A DNA stretch of 64,000 bases from Croceicoccus mobilis (lineage in GTDB: Bacteria; Pseudomonadota; Alphaproteobacteria; Sphingomonadales; Sphingomonadaceae), in contig NZ_LYWZ01000022.1 of assembly GCF_001661965.1 (NCBI RefSeq), forward strand, positions 372,001 through 436,000, read 5' to 3'. Positions 37,079-45,878 of this stretch are shown here, piece after piece. The notes below the pieces were generated by a model. The model did no database searches. It saw nothing but the letters and a program-made list of their open reading frames with translations, and was not told the DNA's origin. Numbering within the stretch: the first letter of the stretch is position 1; each line of letters opens with the position of its first letter. A program made the position numbers and the translations under genes.

Positions 37079-38599
37079 ATGTCGGCGGCCGCGAACACGG
37101 CGCCATGCATACTGGCGATCGACCAGGGGACCACGAACACAAAGGTTCTGCTGGTCGACGGCAAAGGCGACATTCGCCTTTGCCGGTCCCGATGCGTGCC
37201 GCTTTCCTACCCGCGCCCCGGGTGGGTGGAACAATCCGCTGACGCTATCTGGCTTACCGTCAAGGAACTGATCCTCGAGGTGCTGAGCGAGGCATCAGGT
37301 GCGGACATCGCGGCAATTGCCATATCGAACCAGCGGGAAACCGTTATCCTCTGGAACCGCCACACCGGAGAACCCATCGCTCCTGCCGTGACATGGCAAT
37401 GCACCCGCTCGGCAGGACGGTGCGACAGGCTGCGCAAGGCCGGAAAAGGCCCCTTCATCGCACAGCGCAGCGGGCTTGGCATCGACCCCCTCTTTCCCGC
37501 AGCCAAGATCGCCGGAATGCTGGATGCGGAGCCCGAGCTGCGGAAGCGCGCCGATAAAGGCGAAATCCTGTTCGGAACGGTTGATAGCTGGCTGGTCTGG
37601 AACCTGACCGGCGGAGCCGTCCACGCGACCGACCACAGCAATGCATCGCGCACGCAGCTCTTCAATATCGGCACCGCACAATGGGACGAGGAACTGGCCG
37701 ACGTGTTCGACGTTCCTCTTGCCATTCTGCCCCAAGCCATGCCCTCCGACAGCTATTTCGGCGCGACAGGAGAAGGCTTGGCTCCTCTGCGGCAAGGCAC
37801 GCCCATCCATTCGGTTCTTGGCGATAGCCACGCAGCCCTGTTTGCGCATGACTGCCTGGCGACAGGCGTAGTCAAGGTGACGATTGGCACCGGCAGTTCG
37901 CTGATGGCAGCGGTGCCCGCGCGCCTGAATTCACACCATGGCCTATCAGACACGATTGCTTGGAGCCGCGAAAATAGCGGCATCCAGCATGCGCTCGAAG
38001 GCAATATCAGCGTCTCGGGCCATGCAGCGGCCTTTGCCGCAAAATTGATGGGCCTGCCCGATGCCAAGGCCCTTAGCGACCTGGCCGGACAGGTTTCAGA
38101 CAGCGAGGGGGTTATCTTCGTGCCCGCTCTCGCTGGGCTTGGCGCACCCCATTGGCGGACCGATGCCCGCGGCACTATCGCCGGCATGAGCTTGGCAACG
38201 CGTCCCGCCCATCTGGCGCGCGCCACGCTGGAAGCGATAGCACATCAGATCTGCGACGTGATCGAAGCGATGGAGGGTGATCTGGGTCACCCATTCCCAT
38301 CCGTCACCATTGACGGCGGCGGAGCACAGAACTCTCTCTTGGCGCAGATATTGGCGGACTTGAGCGGCAAAATAATCGTCCAGCCGCAGCAGGCCGAAAG
38401 CAGTGCGCTTGGCGTGGCGCTCATGGCGGCCCAGGCGATCGGCATTGTTCAATCGGTCAACCCGCCACCAGCACAACAATTCACGCCGCAAATCGACGGA
38501 TGCGACCGCGAGCATGCGCGCCGCAGATGGAAAGAGGCGATCGCGCAAGTAACCGAAGCCGCATCACAGAACGGGCCCCTTGGGTCGGTCGCGGCATGA
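37079..38599 (+). CDS. aptK: FGGY-family carbohydrate kinase, probable D-apulose kinase
   Basis: 506 residues, glycerol-kinase-like. The ATPase phosphate loops are ILAIDQGTTNTKVLLVD (about 11-27) and VTIGTGSSLMAA, with the catalytic Asp in VLGDSHAALF and the FGGY-type signature around GMSLATRPAHLARATLEAIAHQ and IDGGGAQN. Glycerol or another ketose is possible. Position between the split transketolase and an MFS porter supports phosphorylation of D-apulose to apulose 4-phosphate. Confidence 0.75.
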   Translation: MSAAANTAPCILAIDQGTTNTKVLLVDGKGDIRLCRSRCVPLSYPRPGWVEQSADAIWLTVKELILEVLSEASGADIAAIAISNQRETVILWNRHTGEPIAPAVTWQCTRSAGRCDRLRKAGKGPFIAQRSGLGIDPLFPAAKIAGMLDAEPELRKRADKGEILFGTVDSWLVWNLTGGAVHATDHSNASRTQLFNIGTAQWDEELADVFDVPLAILPQAMPSDSYFGATGEGLAPLRQGTPIHSVLGDSHAALFAHDCLATGVVKVTIGTGSSLMAAVPARLNSHHGLSDTIAWSRENSGIQHALEGNISVSGHAAAFAAKLMGLPDAKALSDLAGQVSDSEGVIFVPALAGLGAPHWRTDARGTIAGMSLATRPAHLARATLEAIAHQICDVIEAMEGDLGHPFPSVTIDGGGAQNSLLAQILADLSGKIIVQPQQAESSALGVALMAAQAIGIVQSVNPPPAQQFTPQIDGCDREHARRRWKEAIAQVTEAASQNGPLGSVAA

Positions 38600-38666
38600 A
38601 CTTTTGCACGAAAAAAGACGCTGGACAGCATCGAGCCGGCGCGTCGCAAGGGATTGGAAAAGAACA

Positions 38667-39962
38667 ATGAAAGCCGATGGCGAATTGGCCTCTGGCCCGG
38701 AACGCAGTCCTTCCGACAGAGAGGATTGGAAGAACACCATCCTTGCCGGGTTGGCCAACTATATCGACGCAGGTTCGATCGTTGCCGGATCGGCGGCACT
38801 GGCTCTTTGGGTAGAAACCTACAGGCTTTCCACCAACCTGGTCGGTCTGATCGGGGCGTTCGGGCCCAATGCCATTGCCGCCGGTATCGGCGCCCTGATC
38901 GGCGGACGGCTGTGCGACAAGCTGGGACGCAAGAAGATCTACCAGTACGACATGCTGTTCTATGCATTCGGCATGATGTGGCTGGTGTTCGCGATGAACG
39001 CCTGGATGATCGTGCTGGGCTTCTTTCTGGTCGGGCTGGCGGTCGGCGCGGATATTCCCGCATCATGGTCGCTTATCGCCGAAATGGCTCCCGACAAGAA
39101 GCGCGGGCAGCACAGCGGGGTTGCGCAGGTGCTCTGGTATCTTGGGCCAGTTGTCGTGCTCTTGATGTTCCTGGTGCTCGAACCGCTGGGCTTGCTGGCC
39201 GCCAGACTGGTTTTTGCCCATCTTGCCGTTTTGGCGCTTGCGCTGACATTCCTGCGGTCCCGCATGAAGGAATCGAAACGCTGGCTTCAAGCGCAGACGT
39301 CCAAGCCGGATGAAAACGCACCATTCAAGCTGGGACGCTGGCGCGATCTGTTCACGCGTCAGCATATCGGTTCGATGGCGTTTCTGGCCGGCATGTATCT
39401 GTTCTGGAACCTGTGGGCCGGAACGAACGGGTTCTTCTTTCCCTACATATTGCGCACCGTCGGCAACCAGTCGCAGGCGATGTCGGTCGCGATTCAGGCG
39501 CTCAGCTTCCTGATCGGGATGGCGTCGATCTATTTTGTTTTCATGAAATACGCGGACAAGCTGAACCAGCGCATGCTCTTCGGATTTTCCGCGCTTTTGC
39601 AGGTCATCGGCATGTCGCTGCTGGCGATCTTTCCGCTGACATTGCCGGTGGCGCTGGCGCATGTTTTCCTGATGGCATTCGGCCAGGGCTTCGGGGCGCA
39701 ATGCTTCTTCCAGCTCTGGAGTTCGGAGATGTTCCCCACCCTGCTGAGAAGCACGGCACAGGGCGTGATGTTCGCCGTGGTGCGTGTCGCTCTTGGCGTC
39801 TTCAGCTTCTTCGTTCCCTTCCTGACCGCAACCGGTTTCACCGCGCTGGCCTGGATCCTTGTGGGCTTCCTCTCGATCAGCGGCGTCATCGGTTTCATTT
39901 GGGCCCCGCGCAACGAAGGCAAGTCTCTTGAACAGCTTGATGCCGAGCGGGTCGCCGCATGA
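38667..39962 (+). CDS. MFS sugar transporter
   Basis: 431 residues, 12 predicted membrane helices, sugar-porter/metabolite-H+ symporter layout: IDAGSIVAGSAALALW, GGRLCDKLGRKKIYQYD in the first signature loop, VGLAVGADIPASWSLIAE in helix 4-5, and a C-terminal EGKSLEQLD. The ATG at 38667 (weak GGAAAAG upstream) is chosen over a frame that would overlap the kinase gene. Being in the apiose operon, it probably imports D-apiose across the inner membrane; inference only. Confidence 0.82.
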   Translation: MKADGELASGPERSPSDREDWKNTILAGLANYIDAGSIVAGSAALALWVETYRLSTNLVGLIGAFGPNAIAAGIGALIGGRLCDKLGRKKIYQYDMLFYAFGMMWLVFAMNAWMIVLGFFLVGLAVGADIPASWSLIAEMAPDKKRGQHSGVAQVLWYLGPVVVLLMFLVLEPLGLLAARLVFAHLAVLALALTFLRSRMKESKRWLQAQTSKPDENAPFKLGRWRDLFTRQHIGSMAFLAGMYLFWNLWAGTNGFFFPYILRTVGNQSQAMSVAIQALSFLIGMASIYFVFMKYADKLNQRMLFGFSALLQVIGMSLLAIFPLTLPVALAHVFLMAFGQGFGAQCFFQLWSSEMFPTLLRSTAQGVMFAVVRVALGVFSFFVPFLTATGFTALAWILVGFLSISGVIGFIWAPRNEGKSLEQLDAERVAA

Positions 39963-39993
39963 CGCCCCCCGCAGGCCATAAGGAGAGAATGCA

Positions 39994-41133
39994 ATGGTAA
40001 AGCGTTTTACGCCGTCGGCGCTGCCTGCCGACCATGAATACGCCCTGCTGGCAGGTCGCGTCATGTTTGAAGGCGATCCGCGCCCCGTGATCGTGCGCGG
40101 CGGCCGGGTCCTTGATGTATCGCGGGCCGTGGATACGGTCGCCGATCTGCTGGACCTGAACGATCCCGCCAGTGTCCAAGGCGACGACATCTGCGGCGTC
40201 GACGAACTGACCGTCGGCGAAGGTGATTACGCATTATTGTCGCCGATAGACCTGCAATGCGTGAAAGCATGCGGCGTGACCTTCGCGGTCTCGGCCATCG
40301 AACGCGTGATTGAGGAGCGCGCGCGGGGCAGTGCCGACCATGCGGCAGCCATTCGGGCAGAACTCGAACACCGGGTCGGCAGCGGCATTCGCAACGTGGT
40401 CCCGGGCAGCGACAATGCAGCCGAATTGAAGGCCGCTTTGATCGATGCAGGCATGTGGTCCCAATATCTCGAAGTCGCGATCGGCCCCGATGCCGAAGTG
40501 TTTACCAAGGCGCCGGTTCTCTCCACTGTCGGTTGGGGCGCGGCCGTGGGCATCCGCTCGGATTCCACCTGGAACAACCCGGAACCCGAAGTGGTGCTGG
40601 CCATCAACGCGTCGGGCGCTGTTGTTGGCGCGATGCTGGGCAATGATGTGAACCTGCGCGATTTCGAAGGGCGCAGCGCGCTGCTCTTGGGCAAGGCAAA
40701 GGACAATAACGCCGCCTGCGCGCTTGGCCCCTTCATCCGCCTTTTCGACAGCAGCTTCGGCATCGAAGACGTGCGGTCGGCAGAACTCGACCTGCGGATC
40801 GAAGGGCCTGAAGGCTATCTGCTTGAAGGCCATAGCTCGATGAATCAGATCAGCCGCGATCCGCTGGAACTGGTGCAGCAGACCCTGTCCGAACACCATT
40901 ACCCCGATGGCTTCGCCCTGATGCTGGGTACGCTGTTTGCACCAGTTCAGGATCGAGACGAGCCAGGGCGCGGCTTCACCCACAAGGTCGGCGACAAAGT
41001 CCACATTCATAGCCCGAAACTGGGCACCTTGACGAACGAGGTCGTCCATTCCTGCGATGCCCCCGCATGGGAATTCGGCATTCGCGAACTCTATCGGTCA
41101 ATTCGCAAGCGGCACGCAGTCGCCGCCGCATGA
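39994..41133 (+). CDS. FAH-family protein, probable 2-keto-3-deoxy-pentonate dehydratase
   Basis: 379 residues. Acidic metal ligands appear in EPEVVLAINASG and GNDVNLRDFEG; SLL-type spacing and KACGVTFAVSAIERVIEERARG near residue 90 recall the long FAH-fold dehydratases (Caulobacter XylX type), which convert 2-keto-3-deoxy-D-xylonate or L-arabinonate to alpha-ketoglutarate semialdehyde. The next gene encodes the dehydrogenase for exactly that product, which is the main support. No xylonate/arabinonate dehydratase of the IlvD type is in the window. AAGGAGAG lies seven bases before the ATG. Confidence 0.75.
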   Translation: MVKRFTPSALPADHEYALLAGRVMFEGDPRPVIVRGGRVLDVSRAVDTVADLLDLNDPASVQGDDICGVDELTVGEGDYALLSPIDLQCVKACGVTFAVSAIERVIEERARGSADHAAAIRAELEHRVGSGIRNVVPGSDNAAELKAALIDAGMWSQYLEVAIGPDAEVFTKAPVLSTVGWGAAVGIRSDSTWNNPEPEVVLAINASGAVVGAMLGNDVNLRDFEGRSALLLGKAKDNNAACALGPFIRLFDSSFGIEDVRSAELDLRIEGPEGYLLEGHSSMNQISRDPLELVQQTLSEHHYPDGFALMLGTLFAPVQDRDEPGRGFTHKVGDKVHIHSPKLGTLTNEVVHSCDAPAWEFGIRELYRSIRKRHAVAAA

Positions 41134-41162
41134 CCGGCAACCATTCAAACGGAAAGACAATC

Positions 41163-42737
41163 ATGACACTCACCGGAAACCTGTTCATCGCCGGACAGCG
41201 TCGCAGTTCCGACGAACGTTTCCAGGCGCTCGATCCCTCGACGGACAAGGCCATCCCGGAACCCGGCTTCGCCATTGCAGAACCTGCTGACGTGGATGCG
41301 GCATGCGAAGCAGCCGAGGCCGCTTACGCAATCTATTCGAACCTGCCCCTGGAGAAGCGCGCCCGGTTCCTGGAAGCGATGGCCGATGAAATCGACTCGC
41401 TGGGCGACACGCTGACGGAGCGGGCCTGCGCGGAAACCGGCCTGCCGGAAGCAAGGCTGACAGGAGAGCGCGGACGCACCGTTGGCCAGCTTCGCCTTTT
41501 CGCACAGGTGGTACGCGATGGCGCATGGCAAGGCGTGCGGATCGACAATGCCGATCCAGATCGTACGCCGCCAAAGCCCGATCTGCGCCTGCGAAAGGTG
41601 CCGCTGGGTCCTGTCGCCGTGTTCGGCGCTTCGAACTTTCCCCTCGCCTTCTCGATCGCGGGCGGAGATACGGCATCCGCACTTGCAGCAGGTTGCCCGG
41701 TGGTCGCGAAAGGGCACCCTGCCCACCCGGGCACATCGGAACTTGTCGCTGGCGCGATAATGCGCGCGGCAGAAAAGACCGGCGTTCCGACAGGAATGTT
41801 CAGCCTTTTGAACGGAACGTCGCACGAACTGGGCACGGCGCTTGTCAGCGATCCTCGGATACAGGCCGTGGGGTTCACCGGATCGCGCAAGGGCGGAGAG
41901 GCATTGATGAAAGTCGCCGCGGCGCGAAAGCAGCCCATACCCGTCTATGCGGAAATGTCAGCGATCAATCCCGTCATCCTGCTGCCATCCGCGCTGGAAT
42001 CGCGCGGCGATGCCCTTGCACAGGCCTATGTCGGAAGCGTGACGATGGGCGCCGGCCAGTTCTGCACCAACCCCGGCCTGGTCCTTGCCATGCAGGGTGA
42101 GGCATTGGAGAATTTTGCCGAGGCAGTCGGTGACGCGATTCACAAGGCCGCGCCCCAGGTCATGCTGACACACGGAATTCGCCAGCAATTTGGCGCGGGC
42201 AAGGCTGAGCTGTCCGCCGAAACGAACGTCACCCTTCTTGGCGAGGGTGTAGCGCCTTCCAATGAATGCCAATCCAGCGCTGCCATTTTCCGCACAAGCG
42301 CTGCCGAGTTCATGAAGAACCCATCGCTGGGAGAGGAAAACTTCGGCGCCTCGTCGATCATCGTCGAATGCGACGACCTCGACCAATTGCAAAGCCTTCT
42401 TGCAGGCCTGGAAGGCCAGTTGACGGCAGCTTTGCACATGGACGAAGCCGATTACGGCATGGCGGGCAAATTGCTGCCCGTCCTTGAGAAAAAGGCAGGG
42501 CGCGTCATAGCCAATGGATGGCCGACAGGTGTCGAAGTATCCCATTCGATGGTTCATGGCGGCCCTTATCCGGCGACTTCCGACCCGAAATCCACATCGG
42601 TCGGCACGCTGGCCATCGAACGTTTCCTGCGTCCGGTCTGCTATCAGGATCTGCCGCCTGAACTTCTACCCGCGTGTTTGGCGGGCCAAGGGCCAGACGG
42701 TGCAATCAGGCTGATCGACGGCGTCTGGAAAATCTGA
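41163..42737 (+). CDS. Alpha-ketoglutarate semialdehyde (2,5-dioxovalerate) dehydrogenase
   Basis: 524 residues of the aldehyde dehydrogenase superfamily. GPVAVFGASNFPLAFSIAGGDT, AAGCPVVAKGHPAHPGTSEL, VGFTGSRKGGEALM, the catalytic Glu in PVYAEMSAINP and the Cys in GAGQFCTNPG are the markers of the KGSADH group. It oxidises alpha-ketoglutarate semialdehyde to alpha-ketoglutarate, completing a Weimberg-type route with the gene before it. The start at 41163 is chosen to avoid a 32-residue overlap with that gene. It is the last gene before the mobile-element scar. Confidence 0.88.
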   Translation: MTLTGNLFIAGQRRSSDERFQALDPSTDKAIPEPGFAIAEPADVDAACEAAEAAYAIYSNLPLEKRARFLEAMADEIDSLGDTLTERACAETGLPEARLTGERGRTVGQLRLFAQVVRDGAWQGVRIDNADPDRTPPKPDLRLRKVPLGPVAVFGASNFPLAFSIAGGDTASALAAGCPVVAKGHPAHPGTSELVAGAIMRAAEKTGVPTGMFSLLNGTSHELGTALVSDPRIQAVGFTGSRKGGEALMKVAAARKQPIPVYAEMSAINPVILLPSALESRGDALAQAYVGSVTMGAGQFCTNPGLVLAMQGEALENFAEAVGDAIHKAAPQVMLTHGIRQQFGAGKAELSAETNVTLLGEGVAPSNECQSSAAIFRTSAAEFMKNPSLGEENFGASSIIVECDDLDQLQSLLAGLEGQLTAALHMDEADYGMAGKLLPVLEKKAGRVIANGWPTGVEVSHSMVHGGPYPATSDPKSTSVGTLAIERFLRPVCYQDLPPELLPACLAGQGPDGAIRLIDGVWKI

Positions 42738-42925
42738 ACCGGCCAAACGGACAACCGCTCTGGTCGATCCGATCAAGCGGACGTTCGAAATAGATTACAT
42801 GTCCCGGCACGAAGCTGGTGCAGATCGATGGAAATCCGGCAATTGACGAAGGTTAAGCCCTATGCGCGGAAGCCGAAACGGAGGCGCGTTTCGCGCCGTT
42901 TCGGCTTCCGCATAAAGGTTTGGAA
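42738..42925. other. Intergenic region with a large perfect hairpin (42866-42911)
   Basis: No gene seen. The arms 42866-42879 and 42898-42911 are exactly complementary. Inside, GGCGCG (42883-42888) pairs with CGCGCC (42892-42897) around a TTT loop, leaving a three-base bulge. No T-run follows on either strand, so it is not a classical intrinsic terminator. It marks the boundary between the catabolic operon and the element remnant. Confidence 0.6.
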
Positions 42926-43715
42926 TCAGCTTTGGATATGGGCGGCATCGAGCCGGCGGTGGATGAGCGATACGATTGTGAGAAGGTCTTCGGCATCTTC
43001 TTTGAACATCGCCCAATGGATGCGCGCCCCATGCGCAGTGGGATTTCGGAACATGCCGAAGGTGCCGCGGACGAGATTTGCGAACCCGCGTTGCTCGCTT
43101 CGCTGGCTTGCGGTGGATAGCGGGTTGATCGCAAGCATTGGCGGACTGCCGGCCAGGGTCCGATCGACGAACGTCGCGCCGATGTCGGAAAGCCCCGTCT
43201 GCGACCGCATCTTGTCAGCGACGCTTCTGACCGCTTCTTGCACCGCATGGAAGTAATTGTCGGCGAGAAGCTCGGCGCGGCAGAACTTCAGGACGTCAGG
43301 ATGCACACCGCGACCTTCAAGGTCCGCTCGCAAATTGCGAGCGCGCCGTTGAGCATCGGGCAAGGTCTGAGCGACATCCGCAGATTTCAACTCGCCGGAC
43401 TCATCGACCACAAGTCCTGCGAATGCCAACGCCAGGTTTAGGCGAGCCCGAATAGGCTCATAGCGGTGCGGCTCGCGGCCGTAACGCGCCAGCTTCATGG
43501 CGAGCCGGATGAACTCAAGGATGTTTGTGCGGTTGCGTTTGGTGTTCTGGCATTCCGCGAAGGCGTTAGATACGGACGCGCTTCGTCATCGGCCCCGGAT
43601 CGGCAATCTTGCATGACGCAAGCAGGTGCTCGATCTCTGGCCCGGTCAGGCCTTCTGCAGTGTCGCCAAGCGCGCCGGCGATCGCTTCCAACTGATCTTG
43701 TGAAAAGAACGCCAT
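42926..43715 (-). pseudogene. TIGR02391 (Ymh-type) family gene, frameshifted
   Basis: The N-terminal 49 codons run from an ATG at 43715 (MAFFSQDQLEAIAGALGD...) to a TAA at 43566-43568. The same protein then continues in another frame as NAFAECQNTKRNRTNILEF and on to the end at 42926, with the family C-terminus (GLSDIGATFVDRTL, RNPTAHG). Reading CGTATCTAACGCC as CGTATCTACAACGCC would restore it, so about two bases seem lost. The family is of unknown function and often found on mobile elements near integrases, as here. A sequencing error is the alternative to real decay. Confidence 0.72.
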
Positions 43716-43743
43716 ATATGCGGGTTGTGCGTATCACGGTGCT

Positions 43744-44227
43744 CGCCAACTGACGTGGCAGGAGTCCGATATCAAACAATTTGAGAGTGTTCACACGGTA
43801 GGAACACGAGCTCGACTTGCGTTCGACCTAGCGATATACACCTCTCCGCGAAGAGGTGATTTAATAAAGCTCGGACCTAACGTAACCCGCCAAGGATCTA
43901 TTTGGTTTCGCCAAAAAAAAACAGATAAACCTCTACTAATACCGATGCACACTAAATTAGCCGAGTCCATAGCATCCACCTATAGCGGCAACGGACCTTT
44001 CATTAAGTCGACCAGAGGCTTTGGATACACAACTGAGAGCTTTGGCAACTGGTTTGCAGATCAGTCCAAAAAAGCAGGTGTTTAGGCCCGGCCTGTCCTT
44101 GCATGGCTTGCGAAAGGCCGCGGTCCGCAGAATGGCCGAAACCGGTCTGACAAACGCTCAAATGAAAGCAATCACTGGGCATGAAAGTGATGCTGAAGTG
44201 GCGCGATATGCGCGAGAGGCCAATTAG
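43744..44227 (+). pseudogene. Tyrosine recombinase/integrase remnant, 5'-truncated and frameshifted
   Basis: The first reading segment (about 43744-44082) gives QLTWQESDIKQFESVH, then LAIYTSPRRGDLIKLG with the first catalytic Arg, and RQKKTDKPLLIPMH, ending at a TAG (44083-44085). The second, one frame over, gives SLHGLRKAAVRRMAETG (catalytic HxxR), AITGHESDAEVARYARE (His and the Tyr nucleophile) and stops at 44227. The N-terminal half that binds the arm sites is missing, so the protein cannot be functional. The region is clearly AT-richer than its surroundings. It points at the 3' end of tRNA-Lys, about 110 bases away, the usual integration target. Confidence 0.85.
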
Positions 44228-44337
44228 GCGAAAATTGCAAAATCCTCGATGGATATCTTGAATTTGGCTAACTTTGCCGACAATGCTTGCCTAACCATCC
44301 CAGAAGATCATGAAAATGCATGATTTTCTTCAAAATA

Positions 44338-44413
44338 TGGTGAGCCCTGCTGGGTTCGAACCAGCGACCTACTGATTAAAAGTCAGTTGCTCTACCGACT
44401 GAGCTAAGGGCCC
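44338..44413 (-). tRNA. tRNA-Lys (anticodon TTT)
   Basis: A cloverleaf read on the minus strand: acceptor GGGCCCT pairs with AGGGCTC (one G-U), D-arm AGCTCAGTCGGTAGAGC, anticodon loop with TTT in ACTTTTAAT, T-loop GGTTCGAACCC, and an encoded CCA at 44338-44340. Its 3' end faces the integrase remnant. Confidence 0.97.
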
Positions 44414-44435
44414 TTGGCGTGTGCCTTGGATGCGG

Positions 44436-44945
44436 TCACCTAGGCAGGGGGCGGCGGATGGTCAAGCGGGCATGTGCCTGTCTTATGGAAAGTCCACCGA
44501 TTGGATCGCGCCAATCGCCCGCGATCTGCATTGCGGGACGCAGGACGAAATCGCGTGTCTCATATTCCGGATGCGGGATCAAAAGCGCTTTATCGGCATA
44601 AGCGCCGCCGCTCCACAGGATGATGTCGAGATCCAGCACCCTTGCACGCCAGCGTTGGCCACCGGATTTGCGACCAAATTCGCTCTCGATGGATTTCAAC
44701 TCGCGGAGAAGGGCGCGCGGCTCAAGCTGCGTCAGATAAAGGCATGCGCCATTGGCATATTGCCTGAGTGATGGCCCGATCGGCGCAGAGCGCAGGGTAC
44801 GCGAACGCGCGACCACCTGCCCGGGCGCGCCATCCAGCCGTGCATAAGCGGTATCGATTATCTGCCTCGGCGACCCCATCTGCACATGACGCATGTTGGA
44901 TCCAAGTGCGAGCAGATAGAGATGGTCGCTGCCGGGATCGTCCAA
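44436..44945 (-). CDS. folK: 2-amino-4-hydroxy-6-hydroxymethyldihydropteridine pyrophosphokinase
   Basis: 169 residues. HPPK markers: YLLALGSNMRHVQMGSP at the N-terminus, the ATP/magnesium segment RARVLDLDIILW, and IPHPEYETRDFVLRPAMQIAG. It transfers pyrophosphate to the pterin in folate synthesis, cytoplasmic. The start is a TTG with GAGGATATC upstream, immediately after the stop of the amidase gene, so the two are cotranscribed. Confidence 0.93.
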   Translation of the reverse strand: MDDPGSDHLYLLALGSNMRHVQMGSPRQIIDTAYARLDGAPGQVVARSRTLRSAPIGPSLRQYANGACLYLTQLEPRALLRELKSIESEFGRKSGGQRWRARVLDLDIILWSGGAYADKALLIPHPEYETRDFVLRPAMQIAGDWRDPIGGLSIRQAHARLTIRRPLPR

Positions 44946-45800
44946 TCAGATATCCTCGGCCAGGCGGCCGTAAAGCTGCGGACGGCGATCGCGGAAAAAG
45001 CCCATGCCGGCCCGGTGCGTGGCAGCACGGGAAAGATCGAGCGATTCGACCAGCACGCCCGTTTCCTCACGCCCGTATTCGGCGACCAGATCGCCCCATT
45101 CGTCGGAAATGAAGCTGTGCCCGTAAAAGGTCTGGTGCTCGCCTTCCTTGCCGATACGGTTCGACGCGATCACCGGCATGCAGTTCGATACCGAATGCCC
45201 GATCATCGCGCGCCGCCACATGCGGCTGGTATCGAGATCGGCATCATATGGCTCCGACCCGATGGCCGTGGGGTAAAACAGCATTTCCGCGCCCATCAGC
45301 GCCATGGCGCGCGCGCATTCAGGGTACCACTGGTCCCAGCACACCCCGACGCCAATGCGGGTGCCGAAGACATCCCACACCTTGAAACCGGTATTGCCGG
45401 GGCGGAAATAGTATTTTTCCTCGTATCCCGGTCCGTCGGGTATGTGGCTCTTGCGATAGGTGCCCATGATATCGCCATCGGCGCCGATCATGGCCAGCGT
45501 GTTGTAATAATGGTGCCCGTCACGCTCGAAATAGCTCGTCGGGATCGCGACCTTCAGCTTTGCCGCCAGCGCCTGCATGGCGATGACCGAGGGGTGCTCA
45601 TGCGTCGGGCGCGCCAATGCGAACAGGGCCTCGTCCTCCTCGCGGCAGAAATAGGGGCCGGAGAAAAGTTCGGGCGGCAGGATGATCTGCGCGCCCTTTC
45701 CGGCGGCCTCTTCCACCAGTCCGGTGATCTTGGCGATATTCTCCTGCTCATCCTCTGATCCAAGGGCGCATTGCAGGGCGGCGACGGTGATTGTGCTCAT
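44946..45800 (-). CDS. aguB: N-carbamoylputrescine amidase (nitrilase superfamily)
   Basis: 284 residues. The Glu-Lys-Cys triad is in [22 protein letters not shown] and [27 protein letters not shown] and the C-terminal RRPQLYG are typical of AguB. It hydrolyses N-carbamoylputrescine to putrescine, CO2 and ammonia. No agmatine deiminase gene is in view. It is divergent from msrA with a 78-base gap. Confidence 0.9.
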   Translation of the reverse strand: MSTITVAALQCALGSEDEQENIAKITGLVEEAAGKGAQIILPPELFSGPYFCREEDEALFALARPTHEHPSVIAMQALAAKLKVAIPTSYFERDGHHYYNTLAMIGADGDIMGTYRKSHIPDGPGYEEKYYFRPGNTGFKVWDVFGTRIGVGVCWDQWYPECARAMALMGAEMLFYPTAIGSEPYDADLDTSRMWRRAMIGHSVSNCMPVIASNRIGKEGEHQTFYGHSFISDEWGDLVAEYGREETGVLVESLDLSRAATHRAGMGFFRDRRPQLYGRLAEDI

Positions 45801-45878
45801 GACCCATCAGTTATGACCCGGCGCGGGCACTGGCAAGGGCAGGCATGCGTTCCTATCTGGAGCCCCAAGGAGATTTGC

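Noticed and set aside
43495-43794. Separate 99-residue gene on the minus strand
   Set aside because: It is in the wrong frame across the frameshifted TIGR02391 gene and has no protein-like character; the two true segments lie in the other frames.
44338-44413. A second copy of the tRNA-Lys 3' end as left attachment site within the window
   Set aside because: I looked for the CCA-proximal and T-arm sequence elsewhere in the window and saw no convincing repeat.
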